A DNA stretch of 62,740 bases from Bryobacterales bacterium (GTDB taxonomy: Bacteria > Acidobacteriota > Terriglobia > Bryobacterales > Bryobacteraceae). The stretch is taken from contig JADLBD010000064.1 of assembly GCA_020847975.1 (NCBI GenBank), positions 1-62,740 on the forward strand. Direction: 5' to 3'. Shown here one piece after another: positions 43,188 through 50,932 of this stretch. Within the stretch, counting starts at the first letter, position 1, and every line of letters starts with the position of its first letter. The translations under genes and the position numbers were made by a program. The notes beneath the pieces were generated by a model that did no database searches, had not been told where the DNA came from, and saw only the letters and a list, made by a program, of their open reading frames with translations.

Positions 43188-44909
43188 ATGACAAGTATGC
43201 CGATGGCCGTCCGATCCCTCTGCCTTTTATTACTTCCGTGTTTCGTGGGTACGCTGCCGGCAGGCGACTGGACCGATCGCCGGGGTCCGAATGGCGACGG
43301 CAGTTCACCAGACAAAAATCTGCCTTCCGAATGGTCCATGGCTGGAGAGAACCTGGCGTGGAAGGCGCCGTATGGGGGGCTGTCGGCTCCGGTGATTCAC
43401 GGCAGCCGGATGTATGTGATGAACGGAGTGGGCAGCGGGGCGGCGTCGCGGGAGCGGCTGATGTGCCTGAATGCGGATAACGGGCAAGTGATATGGGAAT
43501 ACCACGGGAAGGCGTACCCGAACGACGCGCCGGCGCACCGGGCTTCCTGGGCGTCGCCGGTGGTGGACCCGGAAACGGGGAATGTGTACGCATTTTCCGA
43601 AGGCGTGCTGGTAGCACTGAACCGCCAGGGCAAGGTGCTATGGGAGCACAGCTTGGCGGAAGAACAGGGACTGGTGACGGCGCACGCGGGGCGGACCGCG
43701 TCGCCGGTGGTATACGCCAGCCTGGTGATTGTTGGCGGAGTTTCGGCGGGGTGGGGGGAGATGGCGCGTCCGGCACACCGCTACTTTGCGTTCGAAAAAC
43801 GCAGCGGGCAGATCGTGTGGATCAGCGCCCCGGGCGGAGCGCCGTTCGATACGACGGATTCGCCCGCGGTGATCACCGAAGTGAATGGGGTGAAGCTGTT
43901 CGTTTCGGGCGGGGGAGACGGGGCCGTTCATGCCATGCAGGCCCTGACGGGCGAGCCGGTGTGGTCATTCGCGATGAGCAGGCGGGGAATCAACGCGGGT
44001 GTTCTGGTCCGTGGGAATCAGGCGATCGTCAGCCACGGCGAAGAGAATCTTAATGCGAGCGCGAGGGGGTTGCTGGCGAGCATCAATGCCGCCGGGCACG
44101 GAAAGCTTGGGCCGCGGGACGTGCTGTGGAAGGCGCCGGGATTTCAAGGCGGCTACTCGATGCCGGTGATGGACCGGGACCGCCTGTTTCAAATCGACAA
44201 CGGGGCCAACCTGTATGCGTTTGACTTCCATACAGGGAGGGAGTTGTGGAAGCAGAAACTGGGTACCATCCAGAAGGCCTCTCCGGTGATTGCGGATGGG
44301 AAGATTTATGTGGGGACGGAGGACGGGAAATTTTTCATTCTCAAGCCGCTCGCGGACCACTGCCAGATCCTGAGCGAAGTGGAACTGGGGAAGGTTCCAG
44401 GCGAGGAGCCGGTGATCGCTTCGGCGGCCGTTGCCCGGGGCAGGGTGTATTTCGTTTCGGCGCGGAACATCTACGCGCTTGGCAGAAAGGGCGCGGGGAT
44501 CGCTCCGCCGCCGTACAAGCCGGAGCCTCAGCCGCGGTTGACGGCGGATGTTCCCGCGCATGTGCAAGTGGTTCCGGCGGAGGTGATTTTGCGTCCCGGC
44601 GAGACGGCGAAGTTCAAGGTAAGCACCTTTGACGCCAAGGGACGGTTCATTCAGGAGACGAAGGCGGAGTGGAGTCTGGAGGGACTGAAGGGCAAAGTGG
44701 AAGGCGGCTCGTTTGCCGCGGCGATGGCGCCCCAGGCGGGTTACGTGAGGGCGACAGTGGGCAGGATTAGCGGAGCGGCACGGGTGAGGGTGATTCCTCC
44801 GCTGCCGCGGTCAGAGAATTTCGACAATTTCCAGGCGGAGCCGAACGGGAAGAGAGCGGCGCAGCATGAGAAGACCATTACGACGGCAAAGGTGATGGAA
44901 AAGCAATGA
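43188..44909 (+). CDS. Secreted PQQ-like beta-propeller protein, first of a coupled pair
   Basis: I start this at ATG 43188 (MTSMPMAVRSLCLLLLPCFVG, signal peptide), preceded by TAGGAGC. The 573-residue protein contains PQQ-type propeller repeats, for example ADNGQVIWEYHG, KRSGQIVWISAPGG and FHTGRELWKQKLG, followed by a C-terminal Ig-like segment (VVPAEVILRPGETAKFKVSTF). Similar proteins in Planctomycetes and Acidobacteria are called PQQ-binding or BamB-like but usually lack evidence of binding PQQ. It ends with ATGA overlapping the next propeller gene. The open frame continues upstream, but that part only lies opposite the PPK2 genes. Confidence 0.85.
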   Translation: MTSMPMAVRSLCLLLLPCFVGTLPAGDWTDRRGPNGDGSSPDKNLPSEWSMAGENLAWKAPYGGLSAPVIHGSRMYVMNGVGSGAASRERLMCLNADNGQVIWEYHGKAYPNDAPAHRASWASPVVDPETGNVYAFSEGVLVALNRQGKVLWEHSLAEEQGLVTAHAGRTASPVVYASLVIVGGVSAGWGEMARPAHRYFAFEKRSGQIVWISAPGGAPFDTTDSPAVITEVNGVKLFVSGGGDGAVHAMQALTGEPVWSFAMSRRGINAGVLVRGNQAIVSHGEENLNASARGLLASINAAGHGKLGPRDVLWKAPGFQGGYSMPVMDRDRLFQIDNGANLYAFDFHTGRELWKQKLGTIQKASPVIADGKIYVGTEDGKFFILKPLADHCQILSEVELGKVPGEEPVIASAAVARGRVYFVSARNIYALGRKGAGIAPPPYKPEPQPRLTADVPAHVQVVPAEVILRPGETAKFKVSTFDAKGRFIQETKAEWSLEGLKGKVEGGSFAAAMAPQAGYVRATVGRISGAARVRVIPPLPRSENFDNFQAEPNGKRAAQHEKTITTAKVMEKQ

Positions 44910-46441
44910 GGACAGGAAATTCAGTTCAACAGGCGGGCGGACGTGACAGATCCGCGCGGTTTGTTTTGCGGGCGGCGGCCGTTGCGATGGCGGCGGCGCT
45001 GTGGATGGGGCCGCACTTCGCCTGCGTGATGGCTTCCGGCCCCGGTGGGGACTGGCCGATGTGGGGCGGCGCGCCGGACCGCAACATGGTTTCGAACGCG
45101 AAGGGGATACCCACGAAGTGGGACACCGCCAGGAAAGAGAACGTCAAATGGGTTTCGGCGCTCGGCTCGCAGACTTACGGGAATCCGGTGGTGGCGGGGG
45201 GGCAGATATACGTCGGGACGAACAACGAAGCGATGCGCGACCCGAAGGAGGGCGGGGACCGGGGCGTGCTCATGTGCTTCCGCGAGTTGGACGGAGAATT
45301 TCTGTGGCAGCAGGCAAACGAAAAGCTGGCGTCGGGACGCGCGAATGACTGGCCGTTCCAAGGGGTGTGCTCGGCTCCGCTGGTGGAAGGCGGCATCCTC
45401 TATTACGTCACCAACCGCTGCGAGGTGATGTGCCTGGATACGCACGGGTTCCGGGACGGGAAGAACAACGGACCGTACTTGGAAGAGAAGAATAAGGGGG
45501 AGACGGCCGCGGACATCATCTGGAAGTTCGACATGATGAAGGAGGTGGGCTCGCAGCCGCACAACATGTCGAACTCGTCTCCGGTGTCCTACGGAGACTT
45601 GGTTTATGTGAGCACGTCAAACGGGCAGGATGAAAATCACGTGCGCATTCCTTCGCCGCGCTCGCCGTCGATCATCGCGTTGAACAAGAAGACGGGGAAG
45701 CTGGTTTGGCAGGACAACTCCGTGGGCGAGCGCATCCTGCACGGGCAGTGGTCTTCGCCCGCGGTAGGCAGGATCGGGGACGTAGTGCAGTTGGTATCGG
45801 CGCAGGGCGATGGCTGGGTACGGGGATACGAGGCGCTGACGGGAAAGAAGCTTTGGGAGTTCGATACGAACCCCAAGGATTCGGTGTGGCCGAAGAACCG
45901 GAACGAGGCGATATCGACGCCGGTGATCTACGACAACGTGGTGTACATGGCCAACGGGCAGGACCCGGAGCATGGCGAAGGCGTCGGGCACCTGTACGCG
46001 ATTGACGGTACCAGGCGGGGCGACATTACGGAAAGCGGGCGGTTATGGCATTACGACAAGATCCGCCGCTCCATCTCCACGGGAGCCGTGTACAACGGGT
46101 TGCTGTTCTATGCCGATTTCTCGGGATTCCTCCATTGCCTGGATGCGAAGACAGGCAAGCCTTACTGGACTCACGACATGCTGGCGGCGATCTGGGGATC
46201 GCCGATGGTGATCGACGGCAAGGTGTACCTGGGCGATGAGGACGGGGATGTGTCGGTTCTCGAGGCTTCGAAGGAGAAGAAGCTGATTGCGGAGATGAAC
46301 ATGGGAAGTTCGGTGTACTGCACTCCCGTGGCGGCCAATGGGACGCTGTTCATTGCCAACCGCAATCAACTGTTTGCGATTGCGGAATCGAAGAAGTCCG
46401 CAGCGTGGCTGGTGAGGAACGAACTGTTTGCCCGGCGCTGA
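44906..46441 (+). CDS. Secreted PQQ-like beta-propeller protein, second of a coupled pair
   Basis: A 511-residue propeller protein. An unusually long N-terminal segment (about 25 polar residues) precedes the export helix VLRAAAVAMAAALWMG, so a later start is possible but no good one is visible. The repeats include NKKTGKLVWQDNSVG, EALTGKKLWEFDT and DAKTGKPYWTHDM. The start overlaps the preceding stop as ATGA. Sequence similarity to the first protein is mostly in the repeat pattern, so this is not a recent duplication. The substrate or partner is not evident; a role in periplasmic redox or surface assembly is possible. Confidence 0.85.
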   Translation: MRTGNSVQQAGGRDRSARFVLRAAAVAMAAALWMGPHFACVMASGPGGDWPMWGGAPDRNMVSNAKGIPTKWDTARKENVKWVSALGSQTYGNPVVAGGQIYVGTNNEAMRDPKEGGDRGVLMCFRELDGEFLWQQANEKLASGRANDWPFQGVCSAPLVEGGILYYVTNRCEVMCLDTHGFRDGKNNGPYLEEKNKGETAADIIWKFDMMKEVGSQPHNMSNSSPVSYGDLVYVSTSNGQDENHVRIPSPRSPSIIALNKKTGKLVWQDNSVGERILHGQWSSPAVGRIGDVVQLVSAQGDGWVRGYEALTGKKLWEFDTNPKDSVWPKNRNEAISTPVIYDNVVYMANGQDPEHGEGVGHLYAIDGTRRGDITESGRLWHYDKIRRSISTGAVYNGLLFYADFSGFLHCLDAKTGKPYWTHDMLAAIWGSPMVIDGKVYLGDEDGDVSVLEASKEKKLIAEMNMGSSVYCTPVAANGTLFIANRNQLFAIAESKKSAAWLVRNELFARR

Positions 46442-46457
46442 GGCGCGCCGGCGCAAA
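46427..46457 (+). terminator. Putative terminator stem-loop between convergent genes
   Basis: A 12-base-pair stem (TTTGC-CCGGCGC pairing with GCGCCGG-C-GCAAA, one bulged base) spans the stop codon of the second propeller gene, just before the convergent leucine-rich-repeat gene ends at 46466. No T-run follows on either strand apart from the TTTG/CAAA at the base, so it may terminate weakly or simply block transcript ends. Confidence 0.4.
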
Positions 46458-46465
46458 CGGAGCGC

Positions 46466-47302
46466 TTATTGGGCTGCGAGCAGCACGGAGTGTGAGTACT
46501 TCTTCAATTCGCCGGCCTGGGCGGATTTAGCCGCCGGCGTCGCGGCGAGGGAGACGGTCCAGAAAGGGGCGAAGCGTTTCTCGCCCTCGGAATCCTTTTT
46601 CGCCATGTTCACCAGCACGGTGAGATCGGAGACGGGGGTGCCGTCGAGGAAGAGGTAGTGGAGCGAGGTGAGGGAGGCGAGCGGGGTGAGATCCTTGACG
46701 TGATCCTTCTTGAGATCGAGAGTGCCGAGGTTCTTCAATCCGGCGAGCGGCTTGAGATCGGAGACCTGATTTCCGTCGAGATAGAGGGACCAGAGGCGGG
46801 TGAGGTCTTTGACCGGCGAGAGGTCGCGGATCTTGTTGTTCGAGAGGTAGAGGGAGTTGAGTTCCGTGAATTTCTCGATTGGCCGCAAATCGGTAACTTC
46901 ATTTCCCGACAACTCGAGGTATTGAAGGCGGGTTAGTCCGGCAAGCGGGGTGATGTCGCGGATCCGGTTACGGGAAAGGGTGAGGGATTGAAGGTTGGTG
47001 AGGCCTTTGAGCGGAGTAAGATCGGAGATCTCGCCGTCAGTGAGTTCGAGGGAAGCGAGCGCGGCGCATTTTTCAAGACCCGTAAGGTCTCGAATTCCCT
47101 TCGCCTTTCCAGAGATAGTGGAAAGGCTCTTGACGTCATCGGCTGTAAGAGGCTCTTTGTTATCCCTCTTGCCGAAGACGTAACTGCGCACTACGGCTTC
47201 GAGATTTTTATCAGGGAAGAGCGCGGCGCTTGTTTCTCCGGCGGGGGCAATCGAAACCCCCAGCAGCCCCATACAGGCAACCAGACAGATTTGTGATCGC
47301 AC
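46466..47302 (-). CDS. Secreted leucine-rich-repeat protein
   Basis: A 278-residue protein with a signal peptide (MRSQICLVACMGLLGVSIAPAG) and about seven internalin-type leucine-rich repeats of 22 residues, such as LTRLQYLELSGNEVTDLRPI and LTRLWSLYLDGNQVSDLKPL, covering roughly residues 80-240. The repeats end in a capping segment without motifs. Proteins of this kind bind other proteins at the cell surface. It is convergent with the second propeller gene; upstream lies the accessory patch beginning near 47.3 kb. Confidence 0.85.
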   Translation of the reverse strand: MRSQICLVACMGLLGVSIAPAGETSAALFPDKNLEAVVRSYVFGKRDNKEPLTADDVKSLSTISGKAKGIRDLTGLEKCAALASLELTDGEISDLTPLKGLTNLQSLTLSRNRIRDITPLAGLTRLQYLELSGNEVTDLRPIEKFTELNSLYLSNNKIRDLSPVKDLTRLWSLYLDGNQVSDLKPLAGLKNLGTLDLKKDHVKDLTPLASLTSLHYLFLDGTPVSDLTVLVNMAKKDSEGEKRFAPFWTVSLAATPAAKSAQAGELKKYSHSVLLAAQ

Positions 47303-47628
47303 GGGAAAAATTTATCATTGGCGCGTGGAGACTGTCAATACAGTGTGGACGGGATATATAGGAGGCACACGTCAATACATCATGAAGCGGAACGCGCTCA
47401 CAACCACCGTTTCCCGGCGCCTGGACAGTCAAGCTATCCACGGGAGCGGTAGAGGAAATCGATTTCTACCCTGAACCGTTCCGGCTGCGGAAGCCAATGC
47501 ATCCCCGTGCGGTGAGTAAGTCTCAAACATCACCGCCCTATCCGGCGCCGGATCAATCCAGCCAGCGTTGCCCTATCCTCCGCTCCATCTCTCATAGTGT
47601 AGTCCTACCCATTCTGGCCGTGAAGCGA
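47303..47628. other. Intergenic region, left edge of the accessory patch
   Basis: No gene is recognisable in these 326 bases. The stretch holds the octamer GTCAATAC twice (around 47334 and 47372) and a GGACGGGATATATAGG segment that is more AT-rich than the surroundings. It probably contains the promoter of the leucine-rich-repeat gene (minus strand) and the junction with the IS remnant. Confidence 0.45.
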
Positions 47629-47815
47629 TCAAACCCCGGGGGTCGGGGACAGAGTCCCCGACTTATCCATTTCCTCTTCCTCCTTCCGATACACCGCCGC
47701 CGGCGTCCGATACCCGAGCCCTTGATGGGGACGGCGGTTGTTGTAGAATTCGAACCATTGCCCAATGCTGCAGCGAGCCTCACTCACCTGCTGATAGTCG
47801 TGGTCCATCTTTGGG
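47629..47815 (-). pseudogene. IS3-family transposase, C-terminal remnant
   Basis: Reading on the minus strand from about 47815 to the TGA at 47629, the frame encodes QQVSEARCSIGQWFEF, then YNNRRPHQGLGYRTPAAVYR, which is the characteristic end of IS3-type integrase-fold transposases (rve_3 region). The upstream part of the transposase, including its DDE residues, is missing, and sequence before residue DHDYQQ no longer resembles the family. No terminal inverted repeats were found. This is a degraded remnant of an insertion sequence. Confidence 0.8.
47642..47662. repeat. GTCGGGGA inverted repeat within the transposase remnant tail
   Basis: GTCGGGGA, a five-base spacer CAGAG and TCCCCGAC form a perfect eight-base-pair hairpin. 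It lies inside the last codons of the transposase remnant. Only one copy is present in the window. Confidence 0.5.
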
Positions 47816-47875
47816 TGTAGGCGGCACCTTCTGTTGGCCGTTGCGTGGCTGCCCCTTTTAGCGCTTCTGGCTTAG

Positions 47876-48673
47876 TCAGCTCTTCCAAAGGGTCTCGTAA
47901 CGTTCGTCCGCACGAGATCCAGTGTTCAGTAGGCACTGAGGGCAGTCTTTGCCCTCGAGTTCCTGACTTTTCCGAAGCAAATCAGAAGGCTTGCCTTCAC
48001 GCAGTCCGGGGGGAGGCACAGTGAATTGTGTTGGATCGTCCGGAACGGTATCGAGGGAAACGATTTTCTGTACATTGGCGGCGAATACAATGCCTGTGGT
48101 GATATTCCTTAATTCGCTGTTTTCATCGCCTTTCAAACATCCGAACTCCGGAAATACTTCGGTAGTGATCGTCTCTTGAATCATCTTGCTTGTTCGCTCA
48201 ATGACGTAAGACTCTACAGTCTTTCCAAACTTTGTGGACGTGGCTCCTTTTGATACGTTGTCGCCGCTGTGGAACATCCCGGCACACGTCACCAAAGAGG
48301 TTAGAGGGTTGTAGCGGCCCTTGCCGATCGGGACTCTTCCAAACATCCCAACCTCCGGGAATGCATCGTAGGTAGTATTGGTTGCAGCTATGTAGATGGT
48401 TCGGCTATGGTGAATGTCCACGGGGCCATTGCCCTTTGGCATGACAGAACGCAACCGCGCAATAGAGCGGCTCCCGTCCAGCCTGACTAGTTCGTGGAGA
48501 GTGTCAGTGAATCGTGGTTGCCCGGAAGAATCAAGATACTGAACTATATACTCTAACGAGAGGCCGCTGCCAGCCGCGCGCGACACCGTTCGCGAGAGAA
48601 AAAAGACGAGCAGACATGCGCCGCACGCTAACGTGGCGAGCGACGCGAATCGTCTAGGAAATGAGATCGCCAT
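47876..48673 (-). CDS. Hypothetical secreted protein
   Basis: From ATG 48673 (MAISFPRRFASLATLACGAC) the product has 265 residues with a hydrophobic export segment ending near residue 30. I do not recognise the family. The body is beta-rich with FPEVGMFGRVPIG, VFPEFGCLKGDEN and SVMPKGNGPVDIHHSRTIYI segments, and a CPQC pair lies near the C-terminus. The long open frame upstream to 48748 has no start codon context. The next gene, the Cys-rich peptide, lies 93 bases upstream (or 28 bases from the end of its alternative frame) on the same strand, so they are probably cotranscribed. Base composition is noticeably less GC-rich than neighbours. Confidence 0.6.
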   Translation of the reverse strand: MAISFPRRFASLATLACGACLLVFFLSRTVSRAAGSGLSLEYIVQYLDSSGQPRFTDTLHELVRLDGSRSIARLRSVMPKGNGPVDIHHSRTIYIAATNTTYDAFPEVGMFGRVPIGKGRYNPLTSLVTCAGMFHSGDNVSKGATSTKFGKTVESYVIERTSKMIQETITTEVFPEFGCLKGDENSELRNITTGIVFAANVQKIVSLDTVPDDPTQFTVPPPGLREGKPSDLLRKSQELEGKDCPQCLLNTGSRADERYETLWKS

Positions 48674-48701
48674 GTGTTCACCCGTTTTTGCGTTGAGACA
48701 G

Positions 48702-48840
48702 TTAGTAGCAATACGAGCAACTATTGTAGCAACCCGTAAAGAGCCCAAAACAGAAATATGTTATGCTTATACAGTAGTTGACATACTCAGTAGTTGCGCC
48801 ACATGCAAATCCTGGTACGCACGCATCAAACTCACAGATG
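48702..48840 (-). other. Cys-rich -1 frame continuation of the small secreted protein
   Basis: Read in the -1 frame relative to the annotated peptide gene, positions from about 48840 down to the TAA at 48702-48704 encode GGYCYSDICEFDACVPGFAC and then further residues with Cys spaced every four to eight positions: nine cysteines in about 45 residues. Such density is unlikely by chance in a non-coding frame, and it is exactly what one expects after the QCFQSC of the first frame. The -1 frame is closed upstream by a TAA, so any shift must occur within about 40 bases. Confidence 0.5.
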
Positions 48841-49000
48841 TCCGAATAGCAGTATCCTCCAAGTAACAACTCTGGAAACACTGGAAACTTCCGGAGGGGT
48901 TACCGCACTGCGCCTCGAGCACGGGTGCGGTCAGCAGAGGGACCAGAATCATGAGCAAGACCGATGATCGCAACACCGTTGCAATACTTGAAGTGTTCAT
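48767..49000 (-). CDS. Small secreted protein, apparently frameshifted
   Basis: ATG 49000 follows an excellent ribosome-binding site (AGAGGAGAAGACA) and opens a 77-residue frame with a clear signal peptide (MNTSSIATVLRSSVLLMILV, ending LLTAPVLEAQ), followed by QCGNPSGSFQCFQSC. After the third cysteine the frame loses any character and stops at 48767. In the -1 frame the sequence continues as a Cys-rich stretch to 48702, so the natural product is probably longer (see the next entry). Possible causes are a real mutation, programmed frameshifting or a sequencing error. Function is unknown. Confidence 0.55.
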   Translation of the reverse strand: MNTSSIATVLRSSVLLMILVPLLTAPVLEAQCGNPSGSFQCFQSCYLEDTAIRTSVSLMRAYQDLHVAQLLSMSTTV

Positions 49001-49117
49001 TGTCTTCTCCTCTTTTCCGAGAGCGGCCGAACTGGACACGTTCTATCGACGAAACGCACCGAGCTATTACTACAGTGCGAGCGTCTGAAAATCTGAGGCA
49101 CATAACACGAACGATAT

Positions 49118-49129
49118 GAAGTATACTTC
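49118..49129. promoter_or_regulatory. Perfect 12-base palindrome upstream of the Cys-rich peptide gene
   Basis: GAAGTATACTTC lies about 120 bases upstream of the peptide start on the minus strand. It is perfectly symmetric and in an AT-richer stretch, so it is a candidate operator or part of a promoter. Just beyond it, at about 49152-49178, the 12-base unit ATGAAAAGCAGC occurs twice in tandem. Confidence 0.3.
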
Positions 49130-49279
49130 GTGATGGTTACAGTGTCAAGCATGAAAAGCAGCATGAAAAGCAGCCTGACAGCGCTTTGGCAGCGCCGGTG
49201 TAGGCAGGCGTTTAGGACTATGATTTGGCGTGGTTTGATGGTGAATCGCGGTCATAGGGAAGTCGTATTCGCCTTTGGA

Positions 49280-49585
49280 GGGCCGCAAAAGCCTGACAAA
49301 TTACCGCGCGACGTCGATTCTACTGGCTGCGGGGAATAGAGTGACGAGGGCGTCTGATGGACACCGCGAGGGCTGGCTGGAGAGGGATAAGGCGGCACCG
49401 CAACCGTTCAACCGGTGTCGGCCCTCAGCGCCACAAACCTGTAGGCCAAACGCTTGGCGTGCGCCAGCCAAGTCGCACTAGTCGAACCAGTGGCTTGCTC
49501 ATCGAGTCACGGAACCGCCGTATGCGGACCCGCATGTACGGTGGTGTGGGAGGGGAGTAGCCGTGAGGCTTCCCTCTATCCCGAT
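49280..49585 (+). mobile_element. Group II intron remnant, 3' part (domains V and VI), no reverse transcriptase
   Basis: Positions 49513-49546 fold as a group II intron domain V: a lower stem starting ACCGCC, a two-base GT bulge on the 3' strand, a five-base-pair upper stem and a GACC tetraloop. After it, 49547-49585 folds as domain VI (GAGGG...AGCC, GTGA loop, GGCT...CCCTC) with a bulged A at 49578 seven bases before a final GAT, the right place for the branch point. The preceding bases (for example CTTGCTCATCGAGTCACGG and GCGACGTCGATTCTACTGGC) look like intron domains I-IV, but the 5' boundary is not certain. No reverse transcriptase gene is present nearby. Exon sequence starts at 49586. 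Confidence 0.7.
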
Positions 49586-49698
49586 TTGTGGGCCGCTGAA
49601 AGCAGATGGTGGGCGCTGTCGCGCTCCGGCCAGTGAGGCGAAACGGTCGCGTCTGAGGCTGGCATGCCAGGAGTTCCACGGTTCCGCTGTATGCCAAA

Positions 49699-50130
49699 TC
49701 ATGCAGGATTCCGCAGTCTTTCAACCGCGCCGGAAAGAAGCCCGCGCGTGCGCTCCAAGTGCCCTTCGTCCTGATAGCGGGTGCGCGGCCAGAAGAAGCC
49801 GCGGAGACCGTCGCCTTTCGTGCGCGGAACGATGTGGATGTGGAGGTGGGGGACGCTCTGGCTGACCTTGTTGTTGAGCGCCACGAAGGCTCCCTGGGCT
49901 CCGAGGGCCGTCTCCACGGCGAGGGCGAGGAGTCGGGCGTTACGGAAGAGGACGGCGGAGAGTTCGTCGGGGAGTTCGGCGAGATTCCCGATGTGGCGGT
50001 GCGGAATGAGAAGAATATGGCCGGGGAAGAGGGGGCGGTGATCGAGGAAGGCAAGGGTGGAAGAGTCTTCGAAAACTAGAGCGGCGGGCGCCTGGCGGGA
50101 TGCGATGTCGCAGAACTTACAGGGCGGCAT
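49699..50130 (-). CDS. HIT family nucleotide-binding protein
   Basis: A 143-residue HIT (histidine triad) hydrolase or transferase. The N-terminal CKFCDIASR segment can bind zinc, and the triad is intact as HLHIHIVPR near residue 97-105. The GHILLIPHRHIGNL strand is typical. Members hydrolyse nucleotides such as AMP-lysine or diadenosine polyphosphates. It starts seven bases after the end of the nucleotidyltransferase gene, so the two are one operon. The group II intron remnant ends about 110 bases beyond its stop. Confidence 0.92.
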   Translation of the reverse strand: MPPCKFCDIASRQAPAALVFEDSSTLAFLDHRPLFPGHILLIPHRHIGNLAELPDELSAVLFRNARLLALAVETALGAQGAFVALNNKVSQSVPHLHIHIVPRTKGDGLRGFFWPRTRYQDEGHLERTRGLLSGAVERLRNPA

Positions 50131-50137
50131 GGAGAGG

Positions 50138-50869
50138 TTATGGTTCGTTTTGCGGGGCGCTGGCGATCAACGATTCGGCGCAGCGGAGATCCTCCGGTCT
50201 GCCGACATCCATCCAGCGTCCGGAGATGGCGTACATGCGCACGGTGTGATGGGCGGCAAGGAGTTGAGCAATGGCGGAGGTGATTTCATACTCTCCGCGG
50301 GGAGACAGCGGGACGCGTTCGAGTTCTTCGAAGATGCGGGGGGCGAAAGCATAGACTCCGGCGCTGTTCCAGTGGGTGGTCGAGGTTCCCGGCGGCGGTT
50401 TCTCGATGATGCGGGTGACGCGGCCTTGCTCCTCGTAGACGGCGGCGCCCGGGGCGGGGTCGTCGACGAATTTCACTCCGGCGACCGCTTCGGCGGGAGG
50501 TTCGAGGAGACGGATGAGGCCGCCGTAGTCGGCGGGTGTGCACAGGATGTCCCCGAACGTGAGGAGAAACGGATCCGCGCCGCAGAAGGAACGTCCGGTA
50601 AGCGTGGCACGGGCAGTGCCGGTGAGGTCGTGCTGGACGTAAAAGGATAGAGGGAGCGGATAATCCTTGAGGTGGGCGCGGATCTGATCGCCGTAATAAC
50701 CGATGACGATGCCGATTTCCTGTATCCCGGCGCCGGCGAGACGATCGAGGACATAGCGGAGGATGGGCTTGCCGCCTAAGGGGAGCAAGGGCTTGGGGAG
50801 TTCCCGAGTGAGGCTGCCCATGCGGGTGCCCTTGCCGGCGGCGAGCACGAGGGCTTTGCGTAGATTCAC
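50138..50869 (-). CDS. Sugar-phosphate nucleotidyltransferase
   Basis: A 243-residue NTP-transferase with the nucleotide-binding signature AAGKGTRM and PKPLLPLGGKPIL close to the N-terminus. It makes NDP-sugars from sugar-1-phosphate and an NTP; the exact sugar is not clear. The GTG at 50869 is the best start (VNLRKALVLAAGKG), because an ATG is not available in frame upstream before the uvrB-opposed stretch; the ribosome-binding site is weak. Further motifs are LLTFGDILC and WMDVGRPEDL. It is divergent from uvrB across 63 bases and forms an operon with the HIT gene. Confidence 0.88.
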   Translation of the reverse strand: MNLRKALVLAAGKGTRMGSLTRELPKPLLPLGGKPILRYVLDRLAGAGIQEIGIVIGYYGDQIRAHLKDYPLPLSFYVQHDLTGTARATLTGRSFCGADPFLLTFGDILCTPADYGGLIRLLEPPAEAVAGVKFVDDPAPGAAVYEEQGRVTRIIEKPPPGTSTTHWNSAGVYAFAPRIFEELERVPLSPRGEYEITSAIAQLLAAHHTVRMYAISGRWMDVGRPEDLRCAESLIASAPQNEP

Positions 50870-50932
50870 CGCCCGACATGGTAACAGTTTGGTTGGCGTC
50901 GCGCTGAAAAGGCGTATCCTACACTGGAAGAA

